Shown here piece by piece: positions 1 through 11,410 of a stretch of DNA of 64,000 nucleotides. The stretch is taken from the NCBI RefSeq assembly GCF_000143535.2, contig NC_037317.1, forward strand, positions 868,001-932,000. The letters are read 5' to 3'. The stretch comes from Botrytis cinerea B05.10 (Eukaryota > Ascomycota > Leotiomycetes > Helotiales > Sclerotiniaceae). The translations under genes were made by a program, and so were the position numbers. How positions within the stretch are numbered: position 1 is the stretch's first letter; each line of letters starts with the position of its first letter. A model generated the notes under the pieces. That model ran no database searches and was not told the DNA's origin. It worked only from the letters and a program-made list of their open reading frames with translations.

Positions 1-316
1 CTGTATTACTACTATGAATGATTGCTGCTCTGTGGAGCTATGCTTAATATAAATATAAAGTACACGACTACTCCAATTTATTAGGGGCTAGGGTATAATT
101 AGTCTAGAAGCTAACGGGCCTCTTACTATTATAAGAATATGTTATTCTCATTGGAGAACATTATTTTCCTACTCATACAAGGGCCGGCTTAGTCTAGCGT
201 GTGCATTGACCCTCGAGGCGTTCGGTTATATAATTTTTTATAGCTCCGTTAAAAGAATCTAATCGGTCATTTCCTAAATATAATAAATAACACTCGCATT
301 TAAATCATTTTTTAAT

Positions 317-960
317 GGATTCGTAGAAGTAAATGAAGTGGAAAAGTACTAATGTATTATGTAATCATATATCTATATAGTAGATCATTTTCATATTTTT
401 AGATTTATAAAATCCCTTCTGATTAGTTATAAATAATGTGCCAACGCTAGGGTAGGGTTGTTTCGATCGAGCAGAGTAGTAGATTTTACGAAATTCTTTC
501 AATTCAATATACAATTTTAAAAGAAAAGAAAATTCGATTGAAAAATAAATAATTAGATTAAAGCAATTGAAAGTTTTCTAATAATTCAATTAGTTTTAGG
601 ATAAGATTTATAATAATAATGAAATCAATTGATTGAATTGAAAGGATTGATAAAAGTGGATTTGAAAATGTATTTGTAAACAAATATGTAATATCTGAGG
701 TATAGTTGTTTTAAACGTTTTTCAATATTAGAATCTGAATTAGAATCTAAATTAGAATTTATGGAAAAGTTTAAGAAAGAGAATTAAAAAGAGAATTAGA
801 AAGAGAATTAAAAAGAGAATAAAAGAAGAGAATAAGAGAAGAGAATTAAGAAGAGAATTAGAAAGAGAATTAGAAAGAGAATAAGAAAGAGAATAAGAAA
901 GAGAATAAGAAAGAGAATAAGAAAGAGAATTAGGAAAAGAATTAACTTCAATATCTTTAT
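317..960. repeat. Left arm of a long, diverged inverted repeat
   Basis: Reading 6596 down to about 6070 on the minus strand gives the same order of short blocks as 317 to 960 on the plus strand: a GATTCGTAGAAG block, an ATCATATATCT block, TTAGATTTATAAAATC, an AATTCGATT/AATAATTAGATTAAA block and ATAATAATGAAAT followed by TTGAATTGAAA. Spacing is largely kept. The alignment was made by eye, so the ends are approximate. Confidence 0.65.
775..945 (+). repeat. Short tandem repeat, AGAGAAT-type units
   Basis: A run of 7-9 base units built on AGAGAATTA / AGAGAATAA, about 20 in a row with small length changes. It lies inside the left repeat copy. The matching part of the right inverted copy (about 6090-6165) has only a few degenerate units, so the array seems to have grown in the left copy. 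Confidence 0.7.
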
Positions 961-1525
961 ATAAGCTAGAAGTAAGAGATTAGTAAAGTTTATAAACTAT
1001 TACTAGCTGTCGGGGAAAAAAAAGAAATTTTCAGACTATGAATTCGTAGAAGCATTTTTTCTTATTTTTGAAATAAATAAAATTTTAATCTTATCTCTTT
1101 AATCTTAATGACGGCCAGCCCTCAAACCTCCGATCCTCGCTACACTCGAGATTTAATTATAAATAATAATAATCTGCTTATATAAGGAATTATAGTTTTT
1201 ATTTAAATATAACTCTTTATAAAATACAACGAGAAACATAGAATAGAATATAAGGATATTCAAAGATTAATTCTATTAAGTGTAATGAAGCTAGCTATGA
1301 AAGAAAGAGTTATAATATAAACTCTTACTAGTACTAATTAAGACCAGCTCCCCCTACTCTAGTATTCACATGAACCATACTTTCAATAGAATTTCTAAAA
1401 AAATCATTAGTACGATTATGCGATTGTACAATTGTACGATTGTAAAATTGAAATTAGTAATCTATATCTAAAATTAGCGATTTATATTAAAAAACTAGCA
1501 ATCTATATTAGAAAGCTGGTTTTTA

Positions 1526-1882
1526 TCACTTTTTGTCCCAAAAAGACACCATGCCACCACTCCGGATGGAAAACAACGTAGCATTAGGTTGCTTTTTGTA
1601 GATATTTGATAACGCTATCAGTATTGTCGACACGTCTTGCGTGCAGCTAGGTTTGACTACGCAGGCCGGTGAAAGACATTCTTGGACGAAATAGTAGGAT
1701 AGAACCGAGCTGATATAGGTGGTGCAAGAGGGGCATGACACTTGCTTTGGAAGAAGGCGTTCTAGAGTACTACATTGAATTGAACTGTTGCCATTTGTTG
1801 AAACTGCCAAAACTGCAGAGACATGGAAGAAAAGAAGAGTTCGAGTGACTATAAGGGAGAAACGTCTGAAAATGGATAACAT
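1526..1882 (-). pseudogene. 5' fragment of a secreted FAD-linked (BBE-type) oxidoreductase
   Basis: The 118-residue frame starts with a likely signal peptide (basic start, then a hydrophobic stretch to about residue 26). It then shows the pattern of the N-terminal part of FAD-binding type 4 (berberine-bridge-like) oxidoreductases: a Cys-x-x-Leu start, a conserved SYY...C...PACVV.P segment, a DVS helix and the IRSGG turn that in the family is completed by His as the flavin attachment site. Here the frame breaks at that very point (SGGM, then eight residues and a stop), and everything beyond 1526 is AT-rich repeat. About three quarters of the usual length (450-500 residues) is missing. I read it as a truncated relic. 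It lies 540 bases downstream of the P450 on the same strand, which suggests an old secondary-metabolite pair. A short secreted protein of its own is possible but less likely. Confidence 0.55.
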
Positions 1883-2424
1883 TTTGTGTATTCGAAAGAA
1901 GCTTCACCGATGAGTTTGAAGGTCTGTCCTACATCATTGCGAGGGAATTTACTCATATTTGTACTCATATCAGCTCTCGCAGATGGAGCAAGATGCGAAG
2001 AGAATCCAACAAAGCCCTCGATACAAGGATTGTATTGAGACAGCCAAACAACGTGGCGAAGAGGATTTCACCAGGGTCTGAAGGTTTTCCGGGGGTGCCA
2101 CGAGCTCAAGGCAGGGAGGGTACTTTCACGACCTAGTTGATTTAGAGTGACTATAAAAAGCCACAATAAAGCAGTGGTCCATTTGTTTTGGCTGGATCAC
2201 AATTTTTATGGCATGTTTTGGTCGAAGTTTAAATACAAAAATACACTTATCTTACTCAGATTTTAGTAGCAATTTGATATAGCACGCTTACAAATACTAC
2301 CTGATGGTTCTTAAAAGAATGATTCTGATTCTGCATGAATATATTTTCCTAGTTTAAAGACCACACACACAGCCGGTGGAGATTTGTGTACTTCGTGTCT
2401 TACTATACACCCTTGAGGTAACAT
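1883..2424. other. Intergenic, P450 to FAD-oxidoreductase fragment
   Basis: No frame, RNA gene or repeat that I can support. Composition is close to that of the flanking genes rather than to the AT-rich blocks. Confidence 0.5.
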
Positions 2425-4058
2425 TTAAAGCGTGAAAGACCAATCGCCACCAGCCCATCCCGCTCTGGGTTTGAAGTCCACCAGTACTTTCTTGATTGGA
2501 GGATTGATGATTAGGGACAAGTTGCTACTATCAGCTCCTGGATGAATCCATGCCCCACCAACCGGCTTGACATCATAACGCAAAACTAGCATTGAGCATA
2601 GAAACGATATCTCATTCATGGCATAAAACCTCCCTGGACATAGATTAATTCCGCCACCAAAGCCTCGGAATGCACCTGGTTGATATGGTTTACTTTTCAT
2701 AAAACGATGAGCATCGAAATTGTCAACATCTGTTCCCCAGGATGATTCATCAAAATGGTAAGCTCGATTCGGCATAAAGATGAATGAATCTTTCTTCAAT
2801 AGATATTTATCGTCAAGCATGGTGTCTTGAAGCACGATTCGTGTTCCGGTACCATCCGCATAATGTCGCAGCGATTCGTGCAGAATAGATCTGATGATAG
2901 GCACATCCCTGATCTTACTGATATCCATCTCGCGAGAAAGATGTCCGTTTTTCTCTGAAGTTTTAACAAACGGCTCCACTGCGTTTCGTACCTCCTCCAC
3001 AAGTTTGGGGTCTGAGAGAAGATGGAAGACAGTCCAGAATGCCGTGGGGGTTGTGTTGGCTAAGATGGCGTGCCCACTAACAGCGTCAATACGAGCTCTA
3101 TCGAGGAGTGAGATTCCAGAAGTGGTAGCAACTCTGTCCTGAGATTGGACAATGTGAGACGCCGTTTTGGTACCTTCATCCGCATAATACTTGAGAAATG
3201 CATCGACCATCTTTTCGCGACCTTGGTACGCTTTTCGACATGTGACTTTTGGCAAAGGAAAGGAAATGAGTCCAACAGCATTGTCCTCAAAGTCTCTATC
3301 ATGAGTTAGCATTTGATCTTCTATATTGTTACATTGATAAATTACCTGAACGCTTTTGATATTTCCGGGTCTTTGTATGGGTTTCTAGGGCCATAGAAAC
3401 TACCCGTTACGGAGTCCATGATCGTGTCAACAATCCATTGATTGAGATCAATCCTAGTTATTTCTTCTAGTCTCGAAACAGTACGTGCGAGCTTCTGAGT
3501 ACCATCCCTGGTAATGTTCAACAGGTGTTCACCCGGTTGCATCTCTTGATGTTGAAGCGTCATGCCCGACTTGAAAAAACTCGTTCCCTCTTCTTCGCCG
3601 TTCACATTATGTGTGACTATCTTCGCTGCATGCGGGCTCAACCCCGCCATGCCCACGGTGAAAGTTGCTTCGACGTGCCAGAATGAGAGCTGCTTAGATT
3701 GTCTTTGGACAGCAAGAACAAGTTCGGGTGAGTTGATAATGTAGACTCGACCACCAGGCATACCAGGTATGGCAAGACCAAAGATACGCAACTTGTACTT
3801 TTCACTGGGTCGCGAACGCGTTAGTTCAAAATGCCTGAAAGATTTCGCTTTCCAAAGGAAAATGATGAAATGAGAAGCAAACCTAAGTGCGATGTAATAT
3901 CCATACTTCTCCCGAAGTAGTCCCACAGCATGTCCAATGATTGGGAATTTTGGATCAATGTATGGTGGTTCTTTGGAATCGCGCTTTACTCCAAATACGT
4001 AGTGCAAGAACCAGACGAAGCTTACGATGGCTGCAAGCGAGGCAAATAGCAGGTTCAT
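2425..4058 (-). CDS. Cytochrome P450 (CYP7/CYP8-like fungal type)
   Basis: Three exons (4058-3883, 3804-3346, 3295-2425) with introns 3805-3882 (branch site CTAAC, acceptor CAG) and 3296-3345 (branch site CTAAC, acceptor TAG) give 501 residues, a normal P450 length. The start at 4058 opens with a single hydrophobic anchor (residues about 2-24), as in ER-bound P450s; a longer in-frame start at 4199 adds only a polar tail. Family marks are the I-helix segment ANTTPTAFW, the K-helix ExxR (ESLR, Glu about 352) and the haem loop FGGGINLCPGRF (Cys about 431). The ANTxP..FW form of the I-helix recalls the CYP7/CYP8 group, where the usual AGxxT proton-relay Thr is replaced. The substrate cannot be told. 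The gene looks intact although it sits between RIP-degraded repeats. Confidence 0.9.
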
Positions 4059-4479
4059 GTTGTCAGATATGAAATAGAAAACCAAGGCAAAAAATTGCTG
4101 GGGAATGCGGATTGTTGAATTGGTTTGTGATGGAAGACAATTTGAAATATTTGATTTATTGTGCCTTATTGTGCCGCATTGTGCCTCGTTGCGCGTCATG
4201 ACAGAAGCAGTCCCCCGCCACGACTGCGCATTTAGTACCTGTTCTCATCTGCAAGAACAGGTTGATAGCGACACACCATAGACAAGGATTCCAAACAAAG
4301 GGGGTAATGTTAGGATGATAGTCTGGTAACAGTAGATGCATGTCTCCGTCGTAATGTTCGACCATGTGATTCTTAATTCGGCGGAGACACGGAATACATT
4401 CTATCGCTTAATATCACCAATAAAAAGGGTGGAAGGGTTTAAAGTGGGCACACCCTGTGCTGAGCCGCCTGAGCGCATA

Positions 4480-4836
4480 CAGTAGAACGTGTTTATACGG
4501 GCACGGGCTATACGGGCATATTTTTTAGATTTCCAAAAATTTATATGATAAATTTGACTTAAACGGGCATATCTTTATATAAGAGCATACAGTCCTAATT
4601 TCCCTAATGATCTTATAAAAAATTATAGAAAATTATAAAAGTTGATACTAATGACTTAAGTTTTGACCTATCACATAATGAATTCATAAATTCACATAGC
4701 AAATTTAATAAAAATAGAAAAACTGAAAGTATAAAACGAGGCTAAATGATGAGGCTGAAACTGAATATACGGGAAACTCCTTTATACGGGCGTCTATGTC
4801 TCGAATTTTTTAGGCCCTTATAAACAGGTTCACCTG
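4480..4836. mobile_element. MITE of pogo/Tc1-mariner type with TA target duplication
   Basis: The 357-base element is bounded by imperfect 23-base terminal inverted repeats: 4480-4502 (begins CAGTAGAAC, ends ATACGGGC) and 4814-4836 (inverted form begins CAGGTGAAC, ends ATAAGGGC), 19 of 23 positions matching. A TA dinucleotide flanks both ends (4478-4479 and 4837-4838), the target duplication of Tc1/mariner/pogo elements. The inside is AT-rich, without coding capacity, and repeats the word TACGGG several times. The ends are clear; the autonomous partner is not in the window. Confidence 0.75.
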
Positions 4837-5186
4837 TATATGCAGTCAGTATTATACTATTAATGAAGGATTTTCAATATCATATTCATACTTATATCCA
4901 GTACAGTGAATTGAACTTATCATATGTAGGCTGTTATAGCCCCCTGTTGTGTCTAGGTTGAGACCATGTAATCCATTAGCGATACGACGCAACTTATCGA
5001 ATTAGGATGCGTTCCGATCGATTTTGAATTAATTTAATGAAATCTTTCATAATGTTAAAACAGCAAGGGTATTCAGATTAATATATTTGAACGATATTGA
5101 AAAGTAATAGGAACGAATAAAAATAAAATTTTGTTAATTATTTTTCAAATATAATAAAAATCTATATTATAAATTATTTAATAAAT

Positions 5187-5702
5187 ATAAGAATTGTAGT
5201 CATAGCTCATCGTACCCTTAGCGGAAATAAACCAAAAACCATCATTTATTCACCTTCTAAACCCCCTGATAATATGATATAATATGAAACAAATCTTATT
5301 ATTTCTGTTGAAAATGATTAAAAATCATTAAAATCATTCAAGAAAATGAATGAAATATTTTTATAAATTTTCTTGGTGGAGATACAGAGTCTCAAAGTTG
5401 AAACTTTCATAATTTTCAGAAACATTAATTATTTTATATAATAAAAGCGTTACATATTAGAAATTTCTGAAATTCTCAGGTTTGAGACTCTATACTTCAA
5501 TCAGAAAAATTATTAAAAATATTTCATTCATTTTTTCTAAATTCTAATCTATTAAGTTATATTACATTAAAATTTCAAATTGAAAATCTAATAATTGGAA
5601 ATATCGTTTAATATTTAATTTTATATAGTAAAACATTATTTTTACGAGAATTTTATTACGAATTAATAAAGAATGCGACGAGCTATGATTATAACTCTTA
5701 TG
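5187..5702. repeat. Fold-back (palindromic) repeat, AT-rich
   Basis: Nested inverted pairs share one centre near 5445: outer 5187-5212 with 5677-5702 (core AGCTCATCG / CGACGAGCT), middle 5345-5375 with 5503-5536 (core AATGAATGAAATATTTTT), inner about 5380-5412 with 5465-5500 (core AGAGTCTCAAA). The whole can fold on itself over about 500 bases. No coding frame. Probably a RIP-damaged fold-back element or two copies of one element placed head to head. Confidence 0.65.
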
Positions 5703-5904
5703 AGAATTTTGAAAGCATTTGTTATTTTAAATTGTTTAGATTATTTTAAATATTTCATAAATATATTTATTTGTCAAATGATTTCTAATAATTTATTTTA
5801 TAATAGATTTCAATACAAATAAACTATTTATATAAAAATAATTATCTTAGATTAAAATTTCAGAAATTTATTAAGTCTCTTTGAAATAAAATTCTTTGAT
5901 TATA

Positions 5905-5995
5905 TATAAAAACTAGTCGTCGAGGAAAAAGAATTTTCAGATGACGAATTCATAGACTTCAAATTCTTTTCCCCTGACGACTAGTTTTTATATAA
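5905..5995. repeat. Perfect-looking short palindrome, arms about 32 bases
   Basis: The arm 5905-5936 (with AACTAGTCGTC) is repeated in inverted form at 5961-5993 (GACGACTAGTT) around a 25-base centre. The left arm plus centre also matches 996-1050 in direct orientation. I take it as the end structure of one of the degraded elements. Confidence 0.65.
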
Positions 5996-6069
5996 TATAT
6001 AATAATGATTATATATATAGGAGCCAGTCCTTAAACCTTCGATTCTTATTATACTCGAGTTTTAGTTTT

Positions 6070-6596
6070 CTTATTATTCTTATTGAATAATAATTTCTCA
6101 TTTAGTTTCTTATTTAGTTTTTTATTTAACTTCTTATATAGATTCTTAAATAGATTCTTAAATTCTAATATTAAAAAATGTTCAAGACAATTATATTTCA
6201 GATATTCATTTCTCTACATACAAATACATTCTGAAGTACTTTCTATTAATTCTTTCAATTCAATTAATTAATTTCATTATTATTATAGGGTTTACTCTAA
6301 AAGTAATAAAAGCATTTGAAAGCTTTCAATTATTTTAATCTAATTATTTCTTTTTTAATCGAATTTTTTTTTTTGTTTTAAGATGATATATTTAATTGAA
6401 ATGATTTTCTTAGATTTATTACTCTTTTGTTTGACTGAAAAAATTAAGTTTCAATTAATAGAAAGTTTTATATATTATTCATGATTAATTATAAGAGATT
6501 TTATAAATCTGCAAGTATGAAAATGACCTGTTATAGAGATATATGATTATATAATATATGAAGTATATAATTACTTGATTTGCTTCTACGAATTCA
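6070..6596. repeat. Right arm of the long, diverged inverted repeat
   Basis: Inverted partner of 317-960 (see that entry). The two arms enclose the FAD-oxidoreductase fragment, the P450 and the MITE. The 6023-6059 segment next to it is a direct copy of 1114-1150 with eight differences in 37 bases, seven C-to-T and one G-to-A. Confidence 0.65.
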
Positions 6597-7264
6597 TAAT
6601 ATCTTTTATCTTACTTAGACTTTAGATTTAGATCACTATAGCAATTCTACATAATCAATAATACATGCATTCCACTAGCCTACTCCCTTAATTGTGAACA
6701 CAAATCTTTAAATCCTCATATCAAAAAAACAAAAGATAAGTAGTCTCACACACATTATCATTTTGATTAATAGCACACGCATACACACACACAATCAAAT
6801 ACAATCAAGTATTCAAACCCCTCAATCCATTAACATTTTAACATTCAATTCTCCACATCAATTTCAACCAACATCAATCAAAAAAATCCATAAATCATAA
6901 TTGTATTCTCAAATACCAGCCAACACACACTTCCCCCCCTTCCCCCTCAAAAAAAACCCCCAAAAAAACAAAGGGTATCCTCCAACCAAACTAACCAACT
7001 ACCCAACAAGTCCTATTCTCAATCCTTATCCTAAAAGAAAGAGAGAGCGAACCCCCCCCAAAACGCCATATTCAATTCTTTCATTCACGACTAGATACAT
7101 ATCCAGCATTAGTAGGTCCTACTTCGATTCGAAACTTAGACCTTAACTCCTCCTATCCCTCCCATTCCCTTCCACCCCCACCTCACTCCTGATTTAACAA
7201 AATATCCCAAAGATACAATGCCATAAGATAGTTACCCGGTTGATTACCTACCCCCTCTCAAAGT

Positions 7265-10200
7265 TCATGAAAAATCATCATCATCATCAACCTTAACCTC
7301 ACTCTCAATTTCCTCATCCAAACTCCCCATCCCCACACCCTCATACGCCCTCAACTGCTTCACAAACCCCGTATTCGCTTTCAACATCGCATACATAGAC
7401 CCCTCCACGGGAACCGATCCATTCTGCTTCGCTTTCATCAGCGCAAGCTGAAACCCCGCCATCCACCATGGGAACGTTCGTATCTTATCGCTATAATTTC
7501 TCTTTGGTTCGTATATAGCATAGAGAGCACTTGCTCTCAAAAGTGCCCACGTTCCCGATTTCGATTCGAAGTCTTGATCTGGCCATGCTGGAATCAATTT
7601 GCTGTTTTCAAGAGGTTTGATGGCGCAGAATTCTTCAAAGCATGAATCTCGAATTGGTGCAAAATCGGGTCGGGACTCATCATCGTCAGAGGTAAGTCTT
7701 TTAGATGGAGTTCTTCTGAGAGAACCATTCCATTTAGTTTTGACTCTAGCGATATCCTCATCCAATTGATCGAGAAGAAGTTTCCAATCAGCTGCTGTTT
7801 CGCTTTCCTCCAATGTTACATTTTCGCCTATCCTTACTTTTGCCTTGATTCTTTGATCCTTGTAGAATTGAGCCAAAGTGGAATCATATTGAGGTGGAGG
7901 AGGACTGATGCTTGTGCGAAGCTCATCAAGAAATATGTCAGTTTGTACCTCAACCACATTCGTCATTTTATCAAGAATATGACCTTTAAGCTTTTCCCTC
8001 TCACTTGGATTTTTAAACTTGTATGCTGGCTTGTGAGGTGCACCCACACTTGCAGTTATATGCTTTTTAACCTTGCGGAAATGCTGCTCTGTGAAAATGT
8101 AACCTTGCTTCCCCTGATCAACCAAATTGCTAAGCAAAGTTGACAAGAATGTGATTTCTGGCTTATCAAGATCACCAATCTTGTACTCAATGTCTTCCTT
8201 CCAAGCTGTACATTGACCAAGCATACTTTGACACATATTAAAGTCAAAGCTGGCATTCAGAAATTTGTTCGTGGGATCAGAAGAGCCCTTAGTTAACTGT
8301 GCGTAAGTAGTTTTGTCTTGCTCAATGTAACCCTCTTCGACAAGATCCGGGACTTTGGGAACATCTGCATTGGCGAAACTTTCAACAATAGCACGATCCC
8401 AACAAACCCATGCAATATCTCCATCATAATCACCACCTGATAGTTTATCGGCTAAAGCTGGATATCCTTTAGTAGAGAAGACAATAACATCTTTAAGATG
8501 CCTTAATTCGTGTTTGTTAACGGCAGTGACTCGTTGAATATCGCTAGGGTAATGAGCAGGGTTTCTAGCAACGAGCACATCCATATCTTCCAGTTGAATA
8601 TCAGATAATCCAGTTTCGTTATCCACAAAGCTCGAGAAATCCAAATGAACCTCATTAGGCTCCAAGACACCCCAAAAGTCCGGAACCATGTATACTTTGG
8701 TGGATTTAGCGACAGTGATATTGAGGCGTTCCTTCAATTCTGCGCATTTCATATCGAAAGATTTCTTGACCAAATCCATGACATACTGCAGTCTTCGGGG
8801 ATCAAAACCAGCATCAAGAAGCAGATTAAGCTTATCTTCATTCTTTGTGGGTAAACCTCCAAGCCATTGAAGAGTACCATTTTTGACCCTGTCTTGGAGA
8901 GAAGAATTTGTGAGTCGATTCCAACATCGAAGTTCTTGAGGAGAATTTAAAGCACTTCTCAGTTCTTCCAACGATTGTTTTAATCCTTCTTTCAGTGCAC
9001 CCACAATTGCATTTTCCATCGTCTTTGGATTTGTGGCTTGATGCATGAGAATTGGAAGAAGCTGAGTGTTAAGATCCGCCGTCTTCAATGGAGCAGAATG
9101 TCCCACAACTTCAAAAGTGCGATGGGAAGGGTGACCATAGTCATGACTGCCCTTTTTTCCACGTTTCCATTTGCATTGTTCGCCATATAGTTCAATCCAA
9201 TCGTTTTCGATATCCTGGGTACGATCAACAATCCAAAGGCCTTTTGCTTGACCAAATCTTCCCTGAAATGCTGATGGTATGTATGCCAACTCGAGTTTGA
9301 GCACTATCTTCCTAGCCAAAGCTAACGACATTCTACCGGCACCATCTGTCATAACGTAAGTCTTGCTGGGATCGTTTACATCCGGATTTCTAATATCCTC
9401 TTTGCGTCGAATCTGAGTCTCTTCAACAGTAACAGTTGCCCGATTCCTAGAAACAACTAAAGCGGTTCTCGCAAACAGCTTCATATATGGTTGGTGGTCA
9501 TTCTCCGAGGTTGGTCTTATGCAATTCAATAGCTCCTCGACTGTCATACGAACAAGGACATTGGGCGCGGGATTTCTCATTCTACTTCTCTTGACGAAAC
9601 GATGGCCATCAGTCGCAAAGAGGAAGGCACGATAGGGTATAGCAGAACTATCCTCCTTAGTGTCCGACTTCAAAGTGCTCTTCTTCTTCCTTTCGCCGCA
9701 TTTCAAAAAATATGACTTGTATGTTCTGCCCAGAAGTTGATGATCCCCATTCACCAGCCAAGACTTCAAGGCGTTCCACGCATCGGGATCTGATTTTGAC
9801 ATCGCGGAACCGTTTTTTCTACTCTCCAAGTGGGGTATCGCAATTTCAAAAAACCTATCACTACCGAATCTTCGCTCGAGACGGTGAGTCAAATCCAATC
9901 TCATAGGTTTTAGCTGAAACGAGAGTAGGGGCCCCGGCTCCTTTTTATTTTCAAGCAAAGCAGCGGTAAAGACCACTCCATTAAAACCTCGAATGTATCC
10001 TTTCATAGCAACATCCCAAACATTCGCTCCACATCTTTCCGGAAACTTTTTATTCTGGAGAATAGGAAGGGCTTTCAACATATTCCAGAGTTTGTCATAT
10101 TGTTTCCACTCTTTAGCGTATGGCAATGTGAACTCGACCATGGAAACCTCGACGAATAGAAAAACGCGAGTGATTTCATAACTGACAAAAAAAGGGGCCT

Positions 10201-11410
10201 CTTCCAGGCAACGTGGTAATATCGCTATAGTGAAACATCAGCAATCTTGGGCCTGGATTGCAATGTTGTAAATAGAGTAGGTACACTTACGCAGTATGTC
10301 GTTCAAGCACTTTTCCGTTTCTTTTTGGATTGGAACATCCATGGCCTGATTGAACATCTCATTGGCTATTTCCTGCTCTGTGTCATCAACCATGTCACCA
10401 GCCACTTCATACTGAGGTCCAGCTTGCGACGACATATTGACACCAAAACTTTCCGTCACCTGGCACACCCTCTCGGCTTCTACAGCATCAAAACTACTAC
10501 CGAAATCAGAGCTTTGTGCGTTCGACTCTTGATCATCAGATGAGTAAGGTTCTATCCGTAATTTCATTATCGGCTCCGGTTCTGGCTCGGTAGCTTGGGT
10601 GTTAACGAGTGTGCTACTATACTCCTGTGAGAATATGGTGGATGCGTTTGTCGTAAAACTTGTATTCCAATTTGAGTTTCTATTGCCTTTTAGCGGCACC
10701 GTTGTTTGTTGATGTGTCTCTGTGAATTGGGGCTTTGATAGATTCCATTGCGACATTGGAACCCTAGAGGGGCCTTCGTAGCCAGACGACTTGACTTCCG
10801 GTACTTTTGCCTTCTTGATACTTGTATCGATACTAGGAAATGGATCGAGGAGATGTTTGCCGTCCATTTTCCTAGCGGAGTTGAGCGGAAAAGCAAGAGG
10901 ACTATCGTCAGGCTTTGGCGTTTTCCCAATTGAGCGGATAGGCGTGTAAGCTCTCGACGAGCCACCCTGACGCGACCGACTTGCTGTGACTTCGTATTTG
11001 AGGTCTAGAACTTTCAGAAGTTCTTCTTGTAGTTTCCTTCGTTCGTCAGATGTTATTGGGCGTGGCCTATGGCGAGTCCTGTCAGGTAAAACGCCTCGAT
11101 CAGCTTTAACTTTCAAGACCCATCCACCATATAGCGTGTGAGCTTGCCTATCGAATGTTTCAAGAGCATCAAACAGTCCCTCGGGGTATTGAAAATAGAG
11201 AAACTTGATTTGGGCCACAATCTTCTTCACACATTCCTCCTCTCTTGATCTGTATCTTAAGTTGCGCTCCTTGGGTGACTCGAATGTGTTAACCGGAAGC
11301 CTCAAGTCCCATTTAGAATTGCGACCCTCAAGAATGAGATCGATTTCTTTTGTGCTGCGGCTCCCCTCGCATCTGTCTGCCAAACTTGGTGTCCTCAATA
11401 CAGTAGACAT
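7265..11410 (-). CDS. RNA-dependent RNA polymerase (QDE-1/SAD-1/Rdp1 family)
   Basis: Two exons (11410-10291 and 10224-7265) joined over a 66-nt intron (donor GTAAGT at 10290; CTGAT branch and TATAG acceptor ending at 10225) give 1359 residues in one frame. The catalytic DYDGD loop of cellular RNA-dependent RNA polymerases (Asp at about 972, 974 and 976) is intact inside LSGGDYDGDIAW. The preceding DMDVLVARNPAHYPSDIQ and GYPALADKLSGG segments are also typical of the core. The first 370 residues are charged, Ser-rich and poorly conserved. The start at 11410 (CACAATG) is chosen over the in-frame 11449 for its context. The tail ends in an Asp-rich run. Known relatives make double-stranded RNA for quelling, meiotic silencing or heterochromatin; which branch this one belongs to needs a tree. 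Confidence 0.92.

Larger units (their letters stand above)
1..1525. repeat. AT-rich, RIP-degraded repeat block (left)
   Basis: No open frame of useful length is visible and the base composition is strongly AT. Part of it (about 317-960) matches, as an inverted copy, the stretch about 6070-6596; part (996-1050 and 1114-1150) recurs in direct orientation at 5905-5958 and 6023-6059. The copies differ mostly by C/T and G/A changes, which is the known outcome of RIP in ascomycetes. I infer remains of transposable elements; the family is not recognisable. Confidence 0.75.
4059..7264. other. AT-rich block between P450 and RdRP, no genes
   Basis: Holds the MITE, the fold-back, the palindrome and the right repeat arm listed separately. 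Apart from these I see no coding sequence. About 6700-7260 is less AT-rich and rich in short A and C runs; it may be the 3' flank of the RNA polymerase gene. Confidence 0.6.
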
